From assembly GCF_051401765.1 (NCBI RefSeq), contig NW_027480438.1, forward strand, positions 6,634,001-6,698,000: a stretch of DNA of 64,000 nucleotides, given 5' to 3'. Below are positions 25,501-39,100 of the stretch, piece by piece. This stretch comes from Calliopsis andreniformis (lineage: Eukaryota; Arthropoda; Insecta; Hymenoptera; Andrenidae). A program made the position numbers and the translations under genes. The first letter of the stretch is position 1. Every line of letters starts with the position of its first letter. Below the pieces are notes generated by a model. It made no database searches. It saw nothing but the letters and a program-made list of their open reading frames with translations, and was not told where the DNA came from.

Positions 25501-28500
25501 TACTCAATCTTCAATCCTCAATACTCGATCCTCAATTCTCAATCCTCAATCCTCAATCCTCAGACCTCAAACATCATTGTTCAACCCTCAGTCCTCGTCC
25601 TCAATCCACAACACTCAATCCACAATCCTCGATCTTCAATCATCAATATTCAATCTTCAATCCTCAATCCTCAATCCTCAATCCTCTATCCTCAATTCTG
25701 AATCATCAATACTCAATCATCAATCCTCAATCCTCAATCCTCAATCTTCAATCCTCAACACTCAATCTTCAATCATCAATCCACAATCTTCAATCCTCAA
25801 TACTCAATCTTCAATCCTCAATCCTTAATACTCAATCCTCAATCCTCAATCCTCATTCTTCAATCCTCACTACCCAATCCTCAATCTTCAATCCTCAATC
25901 CTCAACCCTCAATCCTCAGTCCTCAAACCTCAATTCTGAATCCTCAATCCTGAATCCTCAATCTTCAGCCCTCAGTCCTCAACAATCAATTGTCAATCCT
26001 CAATCCTCAATAGAATATACTCAATTCACAGTTTTCAATACACAATCACCATTCTTCAATCTTCAAATCTCAATGCACAAACATCAATTCTCATCACTCA
26101 ACCCTCAACACTCAGTCCTCAATCTTCAATCCTCAATCCTCAATTCTCAGTCCTGAATACTCAATCCTCAATCGTCAATCCTCAATCCCCAATCCTCAAT
26201 CTTCAATCCCCAAACCTCAATCCTTAGTCCTCAATCCTCAATCTTCAATCCTGAATACTCAATCTTCAATCCTCAATCCTCAATCCTCAATCCTCAATCC
26301 TCAATCCTCAATCCTCAATACTCAACACACAACCCTCAACCATCAATCCTCAACACTCAACCATCAATACTCAGTCCTCTCTCTTCAATCTTCCATCATC
26401 AATCCTCTATCCTCAAGCGTCAATCCTCAATCCTCAATCCTCAAGCCTCAATCGTCAGTCCTCAAACCACAATTCCGAATCCTCAATACGGAATCCTCAA
26501 TCTTCATCCCTCAGTCCGCAACAATCAATTGTCAATCCTCAATCCTCAATAGAATATCCTCAATTCACAGCTTTCAATACTCAATCCCCAACCTTCAATC
26601 TTCAAATCTCAATCCACAAACATCAATTCCCATCTCTCAACCCTCAACACACAGTCCTCAATCTTCAATCCTCAATCCTCAATCGTCAATCCTCAGTCCT
26701 CAATATTCAATCCTCAATAATCAATCTTCAATCCTCAATCCTCAATCCTCAATCCTCAATCCTCAGTCTTCAATCCTCAATACTCAATCTGCAATCCTGA
26801 ATCCTCAATCCTCAGTCCTCAACCCTCAGTCCTCATCCTCAATTCTCAATTCTCAATCCTCAACCCTCAATCCTGAATTTTCAATCCTCAATAATCTATC
26901 TCCAATCCTAGATCCCCAATCCCCAATTCTCAATCCTTAATCCTCAATCTTCAATCCTCAATCCCCAGTCATCAATCTTAAATCCTCAATCCTCAATCCT
27001 CAATCCTCAATCCTCATTCTTCAATCCTCAATACTCATTCTTCTGTCCTCAATCCTCAATCCTCAATCCTCAATCCTCAATCCTCAATCCTCAATCCTCA
27101 ATCTTCAATCCTCAATACTCAATCTTCAATCCTCAATACTCAATCTGCAATCCTGAATCCTCAATCCTCAACCCTCATTCTTCAATCTTCAATACCCAAT
27201 CCTCGATCTTCAATTCTCAATACTCAATCCTTAATCCTCAATCCTCAATCCTCAATCCTCAGACCTCAAACCTCAATATTCAACCCTCAGTCCTCGTCCT
27301 CAATCCACAACACTCAATCCTCAATCCTCGATCTTCAATCATCAATATTCAATCTTCAATCCTCAATCCTCAATCCTCAATCCTCAATCCTCAATCCTCA
27401 ATACTCAATCCTCAATCTGCAATCCTCAATACTCAATCCCCAATCCTCTATCATCAATCCTCAATCCGCAATCCTCAATCCTCAATACTCAATCCTCAAT
27501 CTGCAATCCTCAATCCTCAATCCTCAATCCTCAATCCGCAATCCTCTATCTTCAATCCTCAATACTCAATCTTCAATCCTCAATCCTGAATCCTCAATCC
27601 TCAATCCTCAATCCTCAATCTTCAATCCTCAACACTCAGTCTTCAATCCTCAATCCTCAATCTTCAATCCTCAATACTCAATCCTCAATCCTCAATCCTC
27701 AATTCGCAATCCTCAATCCTCATTCCTCAGTCCTCAAGCATCAATACTCAACCCTCAGTCCTTGTCCTCAATCCACAACCCTCAATCCTGAATCCTCGAT
27801 TTTCTTTCATCAATATTCAACCTTCAATCCTCAATCCTCAATACTCAATACTCAATCATCAATACTCAACCATCAATACTCAATTCTCAATACTCAATAG
27901 ATTATCCTGAATTCTCAGGATTCAATACTCAAAAATCAATCCTCAACCCTCAGCCCTCATTCTGAATCCTCAATCCTCAATCCTCAATACTCAATCCTCA
28001 ATTTTCAATCCACAATCCTCAACCCTCAGCCCTCATCCTCAATTCTCAATTCTCAATCCTGAATCCTCAATCCTCAGTCTTCAATCCTCAATCCTCAATC
28101 CTCAATCTTCAATCCTCAATAATCTATCTCCAATCCTAGATCCCCAATCCCCAATCCTCAATCCTTAATCCTCAATCTTCAATCCTCAATCCCCAGTCCT
28201 CAATCTTAAATCCTCAATCCTCAACACTCAATCCTCAATCCTCAATCTTCAATCACCAATACTCAATCTTCAATCCTCAATCCTCATCCTTCAATCCTCA
28301 ATCCTCAATTCTCAATCCTCAATACTCAGTCCTCAATCGTCAATCCTCAATCTTCAATCCTCAATCCTCAATCCTCAATCCTCAATCCTCAATATTCAAT
28401 CCTCAATACTCAATCGTCAATCGTCAATCCTCAATCCTCAATCCTCAATCCTCAATCCTCAATCCTCAATCCTCAATCCTCAATCTTCAATCCTCAATAC

Positions 28501-28760
28501 TCAATCTGCAATCCTCAATCATCAATCCTCAATCCTCAACTCTCAGTCCTCATCCTCAATCCTCAATTCTCAATCCTCAATCCTCAATCCTGAATTTTCA
28601 ATCCTCAATAATCTATCTCCAATCCTAGATCCCCAATCCCCAATCCTCAATCCTTAATCCTCAATCTTCAATCCTCAATCCCCAGTCATCAATCTTAAAT
28701 CCTCAATCCTCAATCCTCAATCCTCAATCCTCATTCTTCAATCCTCAATACTCAATCTTC
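22540..28760 (+). repeat. Transition zone with 2,041-bp and 3,711-bp displaced pairs
   Basis: About 765 bp at 22,540-23,305 recur at 24,581-25,346 (displacement 2,041). Shared marks include TCGTCACCCTTC and the TCGATGCTGAATCC run. About 900 bp at 23,460-24,360 recur at 27,171-28,080 (displacement 3,711), sharing TCTGCAATCC runs and CGATTTTCTTTCATC (24,086 and 27,797). The latter mark first appears here and is then common to the right (29,381; 36,717). Only open frames made of heptamer translation are present. Confidence 0.84.
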
Positions 28761-31700
28761 AATCCTCAATCCTCAATCCTCAATCCTCAATCCTCAATCC
28801 TCAATCCTCAATCTTCAATCCTCAATACTCAATCTGCAATCCTCAATCCTCGACCCTCAACCCTCATTCTTCAATCTTCAATACCCAATCCTCAATCTTC
28901 AATTCTCAATACTCAATCCTTAATCCTCAATCCTCAATCCTCAATCCTCAGACCTCAAACATCAATTTTCAGCCATCAGTCCTCGTCCTCAATCCACAAA
29001 ACTCAATCCTCAATCCTCGATCTTCAATCATCAATATTCAATCTTCAATCCTCAATCCTCAATCCTCAATCCTCAATCCTCAATCCTCAATCTTCAATCC
29101 TCAATCCTCATTCCTCAATCCTCAATCCTCAATCTTCAATCCTCAACACTCAGTCTTCAATCCTCAATCCTCAATCTTCAATCCTCAATACTCAATCTTC
29201 AATCCTCAATCCTTAATACTCAACCCTCAATCCTCATTCTTCAATCCTCAATACCCAATCTTCAATCTTCAATCCTCAATCCTCAATTCGCAATCCTCAA
29301 TCCTCATTCCTCAGTCCTCAAGCATCAATACTCAACCCTCAGTCCTCCTCCTCAATCCACAACCCTCAATCCTGAATCCTCGATTTTCTTTCATCAATAT
29401 TCAACCTTCAATCCTCAATCCTCAATACTCAATACTCAATCATCAATACTCAACCATCAATACTCAATTCTCAATACTCAATAGATTATCCTGAATTCTC
29501 AGGATTCAATACTCAAAAATCAATCCTCAACCCTCAGCCCTCATTCTGAATCCTCAATCGTCAATCCTCAATCCTCAATTATCAATCCTCAATCCTCAAC
29601 CCTCAGTCCTCATCCTCAATTCTCAATTCTCAATCCTCAATCCTCAATCCTCAATCTTCAATCCTCAATAATCAATCTCCAATCCTAGATCCTCAATGCT
29701 CAATCCTCAATCGTCAATCCTCAATCCCCAATCCTCAATCTTCAATCCTCAACACTCAATCTTCAATCCTCAATCCTCAATCCTCAATCCTCAATCCTCA
29801 ATCCTCAATCCTCAATCCTCAATCCTCAATCCTCAATACTCAATACTCAAACCTGAATCCTCAATATTCAATCCTCAATCCTCAAACCTCAATCCTCAAT
29901 CCTCAATCTTCAATCCTCAACACTCAATCTTCAATCCTCAATCCTCAATACTCAACCATCAATCCTCAATTCTCAATACTCAATAGAATATCCTGAATTC
30001 TCAGGATTCAATACTCAAGCGTCAATCATCAAACCTCAGCCCTCATTCTGAATCCTCAATCCTCAATCCTCAATCCTCAATTATCAATCCTCAATCCTCA
30101 ACCCTCAGTCCTCATCCTCTATTCTCAATTCTCAATCCTCAATCCTCAATCCTCAATCTTCAATCCTCAATAATCAATCTCCAATCCTAGATCCTCAATG
30201 CTCAATCCTCAATCGTCAATCCTCAATCCCCAATCCTCAATCTTCAATCCTCAACACTCAATCTTCAATCCTCAATCCTCAAACCTCAATCCTCAATACT
30301 CAATCCTCAATCCTCAATCCTCAATCCTCAATCCTCAATACTCAATACTCAATCCTGAATCCTCAATATTCAACACATAACCCACAACCATCAATTCTCA
30401 ATACTCAACAATCAATCCTCAATTCTCAATACTCAATAGAATATCCTGAATTCTCATGGTACAATACTCAATCCACAATACTCAATAATCAAATCTCAAT
30501 CCTCAAACGTCAATTCTCAACACTCAATCCTCAGCACTCAGTCCTCTCTCTTCAATCCTCCATCGTCAATCCTCAATCCTCAAGACTCAACCCTCAATCC
30601 TCAATCCTCAAACCTCAAGAGTCAACCCTCATTCCTCAAACCTCAAACCTCAATTCTCAGTCCTCAAACCTCAATCCCGAATCCTCAACACTGAATCCTC
30701 AATCATCAGCCCTCAGTCCTCAACAATCAATTGTCAATGCTCAATCCTCAATAGAATATCCTCAATTCACAGTTTTCAATACTCAATCACCATTCTTCAA
30801 TCTTCAAATCTCAATCCACAAACATCAATTCTCATCACTCAACCCTCAACACTCAGTCGTCAATCTTCAATCCTCAATCCTCTATCCTCAATCCTCAATC
30901 GTCAATCCTCAATCCCCAATCCTCTATCATCAATCCTCAATCTTCAGTCCTCAATCCTCAATCCTTAATCCTCAATCCTCAATCTTCAATCCTCAATACT
31001 CAATCTTCAATCCTCAATCCTCAATCCTCAATCCTCAATCCTCAATCCTCAATCCTCAATACTCAACACACAACCCTCAACCATCAATCCTCAATACTCA
31101 ACCATCAATACTCCATTCTCAATACTCAATAGAATATCCTGAATTCTCATGTTTCAATACTCAGTCCACAATATTCAATAATCAAATCTCAATCCTCAAA
31201 CATCAATTCTTATCACTCAATCCTCAATACTCAGTCCTCTCTCTTCAATCTTCCATCATCAATACTCTATCCTCAAGCGTCAATCCTCAATCCTTAATCC
31301 TCAACCCTCAATCCTCAGTCCTCAAACCTCAATTCCGAATCCTCAATCCTGAATCCTCAATCTTCATCCCTCAGTCCGCAACAATCAATTGTCAATCCTT
31401 AATCCTCAATAGAATATCCTCAATTCACAGTTTTCAATACTCAATCTCCAACCTTCAATCTTCAAATCTCAATCCACAAACATCAATTCTCATCACTCAA
31501 CCCTCAACACTCAGTCGTCAATCTTCAATCCTCAATCCTCTATCCTCAATCCTCAATCGTCAATCCTCAATCCCCAATCCTCTATCATCAATCCTCAATC
31601 CGCAATCCTCAATCCTCAATACTCAATCCTCAATCTGCAATCCTCAATACTCAATCTTCAACCTTCAATGCTCAATCCTCAATCCTCAATCCTCAATCCG

Positions 31701-34700
31701 CAATCCTCTATCTTCAAACCTCAATACTCAATCTTCAATCCTCAATCCTGAATCCTCAATCCTCAATCCTCAATCCCCAATCAACAATCCTCAATCTTCA
31801 ATACTCAACCCTCTATCCTCAATCCTCAATCCTCAATACTCAACCATCAATCCCCAATTCTCAATACTCAATAGAATATCCGGAATTCAAAGGATTCAAT
31901 ACTCAAATGTCAATCCTCAACCCTCAGCCCTCATTCTGAATCCTCAATCCTCAATCCTCAATCCTCAACCCTCAGTCCTCATCCTCAATTCTCAATCCTC
32001 AATCCTCAATCCTGAATTTTCAATCCTCAGTAATCTATCTCCAATCCTAGATCCCCAATCCCCAATCCTCAATCCTTAATCCTCAATCTTCAATCCTCAA
32101 TCCCCAGTCATCAATCTTAAATCCTCAATCCTCAATCCTCAATCCTCAATCCTCATTCTTCAATCCTCAATACTCAATCTTCAATCCTCAATCCTCAATC
32201 CTCAATCCTCAATCCTCAATCCTCAATCCTCAATCCTCAATTCTCAATCTTCAATCCTCAATCCTCAATCTTCAATCCTCAACACTCTATCTTCAATCCT
32301 CAATCCTCAATCTTCAATCCTCAATACTCAATCTGCAATCCTCAATCCTCAATCCTCAACACTCATTCTTCAATCTTCAATACCCAATCCTCAATCTACA
32401 ATTCTCAATACTCAATCCTTAATCCTCAATCCTCAATCCTCAATCCTAAGACCTCAAACATCAATATTCAACCCTCAGTCCTCGTCCTCAATCCACAACA
32501 CTCAATCCTCAATCCTCGATCTTCAATCATCAATATTCAATCTTCAATCCTCAATCCTCAATCCTCAATCCTCAATCCTCAATCCTCAATCCCCAATCTT
32601 CAAACCTCAATCCTCAATCCCCAATCCTCAATCCTCAGTCCTCAATCTTCAATCCTCAACACTCAATCTTCAATCCTCAATCATCAATCTTCAATCCTCA
32701 ATACTCAATCTTCAATCCTCAATCCTTAATACTCAACCCTCAATCCTCATTCTTCAATCGTCAATACCCAATCCTCAATCTTCAATCCTCAATCCTCAAA
32801 TCGCAATCCTCAATCCTCATTCCTCAGTCCTCAAGCATCAATACTCAACACTCAGTCCTCGTCCTCAATCCACAACCCTCAATCCTGAATCCTCGATTTT
32901 CATTCATGAATATTCAACCTTCAATCCTCAATCCTCAATACTCAATACTCAATCATCAATACTCAGCCATCAATACTCAATTCTCAATACTCAATAGATT
33001 ATCCTGAATTCTCAGGATTCAATACTCAAAAATCAATCCTCAACCCTCAGCCCACATTCTGAATCCTCAATCCTCAATCCTCAATCCTCAATTTTCAATC
33101 CTCAAGCCTCAACCCTCAATCCTCAATATTCAACACTCAACCCTCAACCATCAATTCTCAATACTCAAACGTCTATCCTCAATTCTCAATACTCAATAGA
33201 ATATCCTGAATTCTCATTGTTCAATACTCAATCCACAATATTCTATAATCAAATCTCAATCCTCAAACATCAATCCTCAACACTCAGTCCTCATCCTCAA
33301 TTCTCGATTCTCAATCCTAAATCCTCAATCCTCAATCTTCAATCCTCAATAATCTATCTCCAATCCTAGATCCCCAATCCCCAATCCTCAATCCTTAATC
33401 CGCAATCCTCAATCATCAGTACTCAATCCTCAATCTTCAATCCTCAATACTCAATCATCAATCTTCAATCCTCAATCCTCAATCCTCAATCCTCTATCCG
33501 CAATCCTCAATCTTCAATCCTCAATACTCAATCTTCAATCCTCAATCCTGAATCCTCAATCCTCAATCCTCAATCCTCAATCCCCAATCCACAATCCTCA
33601 ATCTTCAATACTCAACCCTCTATCCTCAATCCTCAATCCTCAATCCTCAATCCTCATTCTTCAATCCTCACTACCCAATCCTCAATCTTCAATCCTCAAT
33701 CCTCAATCCTCAATCCTCAGTCCTCAAACCTCAATTCTGAATCCTCAATCATGAATCCTCTATCCTCAGCCCTCAGTCCTCAACAATCAGTTGTCAATCC
33801 TCAATCCTCAATAGAATATCCTCAATTCACAGTTATCAATACTTAATACTCAATCTGCAATCTTCAAATCTCTATCCACAAACATCAACTCCCATCACTC
33901 AACCCTCAACACTCAGTCCTCAACGTTCAATCCTCAATCCTCAATCCTCAATTCTCAAACTTCAATCCTCAATACTGAATCTTCAATCCTCAATCCTCAA
34001 TCCTCAATCCTCAATCCTGAATCCTCAATCCTCATTCCGCGAACCTCAATCCTCAACCCTCAGTCGTCATCCTTAATTCTCAATTCTCAATCCTCAATCC
34101 TCAATTCTCAACCTTCAAACCTCAATAATCAATCTCCAACCCTAGAACCTCAATCCCCAATCCTCAGTCCTTAATCCTCAATCTTCAATCCTCAATCCCC
34201 AGTCCACAATCCTCAATCCTCAATTCTCAATCCTCAATCTTCAATCCACAATACTCAATCTGCAATCCTCAATACTCAATCCTCAATCCTCAATCCTCAA
34301 TTCACAATGCTCAATCCTCTGCCCTCAATACTCAAAACTCAATCCTCAAACCTCAATCGGCAACCGTCAGTCCTCGTCCTCAATCATCAACACTCAATCC
34401 TCAATTCTTAATCTTCAATCCTCAACACACAATCTTCAATCCTCAATCCTCAATTCTCAGTCCTCAATCCTCAATGCTCAACACACAACCCTCAACCATC
34501 AATCCCCAATGCTCAACCATCAATACTCCATTCTCAATACTCAATAGAATATCCTGAATTCTCATGTTTCAATACTCAGTCCACAATATTCAATAATCAA
34601 ATCTCAATCCTCAAACATCAATCCTCATCATTCAATCGTGAACACTCAGTCCTCTCTCTTCAATTTTCCATCACCAATACTCTATCCTCAAGCGTCAATC

Positions 34701-36063
34701 CTCAATTCTCAATCCACAACGCTCAATCCTCAGTCCTCAAACCTCAATTCCGAATCCTCAATCCTGAATCCTCAATCTTCATCCCTCAGTCCGCAACAAT
34801 CAATTGTAAATACTTAATCCTCAATAGTATATCCTCAATTCACAGCTTTCAATACTCAGTCCCCAACCATCAATCTTCAAATCTCAATCCACAAACATCA
34901 ATTCTCATCACTCAACCGTCAACACTCAGTCCTCAATCTTCAATCCTCAATCCTGAATCCTCAATCTTCAATCCTCAGACATCAACCGTAAATGCTCAAT
35001 TCTCAATACTCAACAGAATATCCGGAATTCTCAGTTTTCAATACTCAATCCCCAATCTTCAGTCTTAAAATCTCAATCCACAAACATCAATTCTCATCAC
35101 TCTACCCTCAACACTCAGTCCTCAATCTTCAATCCTCAATCCTCAATCCTCAATCCTCAATCCTCAATCCTCAATCCTCAATCTTCAATCCACAATACTC
35201 AATCTGCAATCCTCAATCCTCAATCCTCAATCCTCAATCCTCAATTCACAATGCACAATCCTCTGCCCTCAATCCTCAAAACTCAATCCTCAAACCTCAA
35301 TCGGCAACCGTCAGTCCTCGTCCTCAATCCTCAACACTCAATCCTCAATCCTCAATCTTCAATCATCAATTCTCAATCTTCAATCCTCAATCCTCAATCT
35401 TCTATCCTCTATCCTCAATTCTCAATTCTCAATACTCAGTCCTCAATCCTCAATCCTCAACCCTCAATCCTCTGTCCTCAAACCACAATCCTGAATCCTC
35501 AATACTGAATCCTCAATCTTCAGACCTCAGTCCACAACAATCAGTTGTCAATCCTCAATCCTCAATAGAATATCATCAATTCACAGTTTTCAATTCTCAA
35601 TACTCAATCTGCAATCTTCATATCTCTATCCACAAACATCAATTCTCATCACTCTACCCTCAACACTCAGTCCTCAATCTTCAATCCTCAATCCTCAACC
35701 CTCAATCGTCAATCCTCAATCCCCAATCCTCTATCATCAATCCTCAATCCTCAATCCTCAATCCTCAATCCTCAATCCTCAACCTTCAATCCTCAAAACT
35801 CAATCTTCAATCTTCAATACTCAATCCTCAATCCTCAATCCTCAATCCGCAATCCTCAATCTTCAATCCTCAATACTCAATCTTCAATCCTCAATATTCA
35901 ACACACAACCCTCAAAGTTCAATCCTCAATACACAACCATCAATCCTCAATTCTCAATACTCAGTCGTCAGCGTTCAATCCTCAACACTCAATCTTCAAT
36001 CCTAAATCCTCAATCTTCAATTCTCAATCTTCGATCCTCAATACTGAATCTTCAATCCTCAAT
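28760..36063 (+). repeat. Module A of a 7.3-kb tandem duplication
   Basis: Module A lines up with module B (36,064-44,090). Displacement is 7,342 bp at TCAATCTGCA (28,829/36,171), 7,336 at CGATTTTC (29,381/36,717), 7,315 at ACTCAACACACAACC (31,061/38,376), 7,329 at the palindrome (33,001/40,330), and 8,022 beyond 33,751/41,773. Every shift is a whole number of monomers or matches a visible 1-bp phase change, such as CCCCC at 36,476. A ends in a 63-bp element that is doubled at the junction. The left edge lies in plain heptamers, so it is uncertain by about 50 bp. Confidence 0.9.
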
Positions 36064-36126
36064 CCTAAATCCTCAATCTTCAATTCTCAATCTTCGATCC
36101 TCAATACTGAATCTTCAATCCTCAAT
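36001..36126 (+). repeat. 63-bp element doubled at the A/B junction
   Basis: A nine-monomer element starting CCTAAATCC and containing TCTTCGATCC and TACTGAATC occurs at 36,001-36,063 and again at 36,064-36,126. At the corresponding end of module B (44,030) it is present once. The extra copy therefore marks the join between the two 7.3-kb modules. Confidence 0.88.
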
Positions 36127-39100
36127 CCTCAATCCTCAATCCTCAATCCTCAATCTTCAATCCTCAATACTCAATCTGCAATCCTCAATCCTCAACCCTC
36201 AACCCTCATTCTTCAATCTTCAATACCCAATCCTCAATCTTCAATTCTCAATACTCAATCCTTAATCCTCAATCCTCAATCCTCATACCTCAAACATCAA
36301 TTTTCAACCATCAGTCCTCGTCCTCAATCCACAAAACTCAATCCTCAATCCTCGATCTTCAATCATCAATATTCAATCTTCAATCCTCAATCCTCAATCC
36401 TCAATCCTCAATCCTCAATCCTCAATCTTCAATCCTCAATCCTCATTCCTCAATCCTCAATCCTCAATCTTCAATCCCCCAACACTCAGTCTTCAATCCT
36501 CAATCCTCAATCTTCAATCCTCAATACTCAATCTTCAATCCTCAATCCTTAATACTCAACCCTCAATCCTCATTCTTCAATCCTCAATACCCAATCTTCA
36601 ATCTTCAATCCTCAATCCTCAATTCGCAATCCTCAATCCTCATTCCTAAGTCCTCAAGCATCAATACTCAACCCTCAGTCCTCCTCCTCAATCCACAACC
36701 CTCAATCCTGAATCCTCGATTTTCTTTCATCAATATTCGACCTTCAATCCTCAATCCTCAATACTCAATACTCAATCATCAATACTCAACCATCAATACT
36801 CAATTCTCAATACTCAATAGATTATCCTGAATTCTCAGGATTCAATACTCAAAAATCAATCCTCAACACTCAGCCCTCATTCTGAATCCTCAATCGTGAA
36901 TCCTCAATCCTCAATTATCAATCCTCAATCCTCAACCCTCAGTCCTCATCCTCAATTCTCAATTCTCAATCCTCAATCCTCAATCCTCAATCTTCAATCC
37001 TCAATAATCAATCTCCAATCCTAGATCCTCAATGCTCAATCCTCAATCGTCAATCCTCAATCCCCAATCCTCAATCTTCAATCCTCAACACTCAATCTTC
37101 AATCCTCAATCCTCAATCCTCAATCCTCAATCCTCAATCCTCAATCCTCAATCCTCAATCCTCAGTCCTCAATACTCAATACTCAAACCTGAATCCTCAA
37201 TATTCAATCCTCAATCCTCAAACCTCAATCCTCAATCCTCAATCTTCAATCCTCAACACTCAATCTTCAATCCTCAATCCTCAATACTCGACCATCTATC
37301 CTCAATTCTCAATACTCAATAGAATATCCTGAATTCTCAGGATTCAATACTCAAGCGTCAATCATCAAACCTCAGCCCTCATTCTGAATCCTCAATCCTC
37401 AATCCTCAATCATCAATTATCAATCCTCAATCCTCAACCCTCAGTCCTCATCCTCTATTCTCAATTCTCAATCCTCAATCCTCAATCCTCAATCTTCAAT
37501 CCTCAATAATCAATCTCCAATCCTAGATCCTCAATCCTCAAACCTCAATCCTCAATACTCAATCCTCAATCTTCAATCCTCAATCCTCAATCCTCAATAC
37601 TCAATACTCAATCCTGAATCCTCAATATTCAACACATAACCCACAACCATCAATTCTCAATACTCAACAATCAATCCTCAATTCTCAATACTCAATAGAA
37701 TATCCTGAATTCTCATGGTACAATACTCAATCCACAATATTCAATAATCAAATCTCAATCCTCAAACGTCAATTCTCAACACTCAATCCTCAGCACTCAG
37801 TCCTCTCTCTTCAATCCTCCATCTTCAATCCTCAATCCTCAAGACTCAACCCTCAATCCTCAATCCTCAAACCTCAAGAGTCAACCCTCAATCCTCAAAC
37901 CTCAAACCTCAATTCTCAGTCCTCAAACCTCAATCCCGAATCCTCAACACTGAATCCTCAATCTTCAGCCCTCAGTCCTCAACAATCAATTGTCAATGCT
38001 CAATCCTCAATAGAATATCCTCAATTCACAGTTTTCAATTCTCAATCACCATTCTTCAATCTTCAAATCTCAATCCACAAACATCAATTCTCATCACTCA
38101 ACCCTCAACACCCAGTCGTCAATCTTCAATCCTCAATCCTCAATCCTCAATCCTCAATCTTCAATACTCAACACACAATCTTCAATCCTCAATCCTCAAT
38201 TCTCAGTCCCCAATACTCAATCCTCAATCGGCAATCCTCAATCCCCAATCCTCAATCTTCAGTCCTCAATCCTCAATCCTTAATCCTCAATCCTCAATCT
38301 TCAATCCTCAATACTCAATCTTCAATCCTCAATCCTCAATCCTCAATCCTCAATCCTCAATCCTCAATCCTCAATACTCAACACACAACCCTCAACCATC
38401 AATCCTCAATACTCAACCATCAATACTCCATTCTCAATACTCAATAGAATATCCTGAATTCTCATGTTTCAATACTCAGTCCACAATATTCAATAATCAA
38501 ATCTCAATCCTCAAACATCAATTCTTATCACTCAATCCTCAATACTCAGTCCTCTCTCTTCAATCTTCCATCATCAATACTCTATCCTCAAGCGTCAATC
38601 CTCAATCCTTAATCCTCAACCCTCAATCCTCAGTCCTCAAACCTCAATTCCGAATCCTCAATCCTGAATCCTCAATCTTCATCCCTTAGTCCGCAACAAT
38701 CAATTGTCAATCCTTAATCCTCAATAGAATATCCTCAATTCACAGTTTTCAATACTCAATCTCCAACCTTCAATCTTCAAATCTCAATCCACAAACATCA
38801 ATTCTCATCACTCAACCCTCAACACTCAGTCGTCAATCTTCAATCCTCAATCCTCTATCCTCAATCCTCAATCGTCAATCCTCAATCCCCAATCCTCTAT
38901 CATCAATCCTCAATCCGCAATCCTCAATCCTCAATACTCAATCCTCAATCTGCAATCCTCAATACTCAATCTTCAACCTTCAATGCTCAATCCTCAATCC
39001 TCAATCCTCAATCCGCAATCCTCTATCTTCAAACCTCAATACTCAATCTTCAATCCTCAATCCTGAATCCTCAATCCTCAATCCTCAATCCCCAATCAAC

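Noticed and set aside
34992..36005. 337-codon open frame as a gene, with a homologue at 43,014-43,523
   Set aside because: Both lie at the same place in duplicated modules A and B and consist of repeat translation. The second is cut short by ordinary satellite variation, so there is no sign of selection for the frame.
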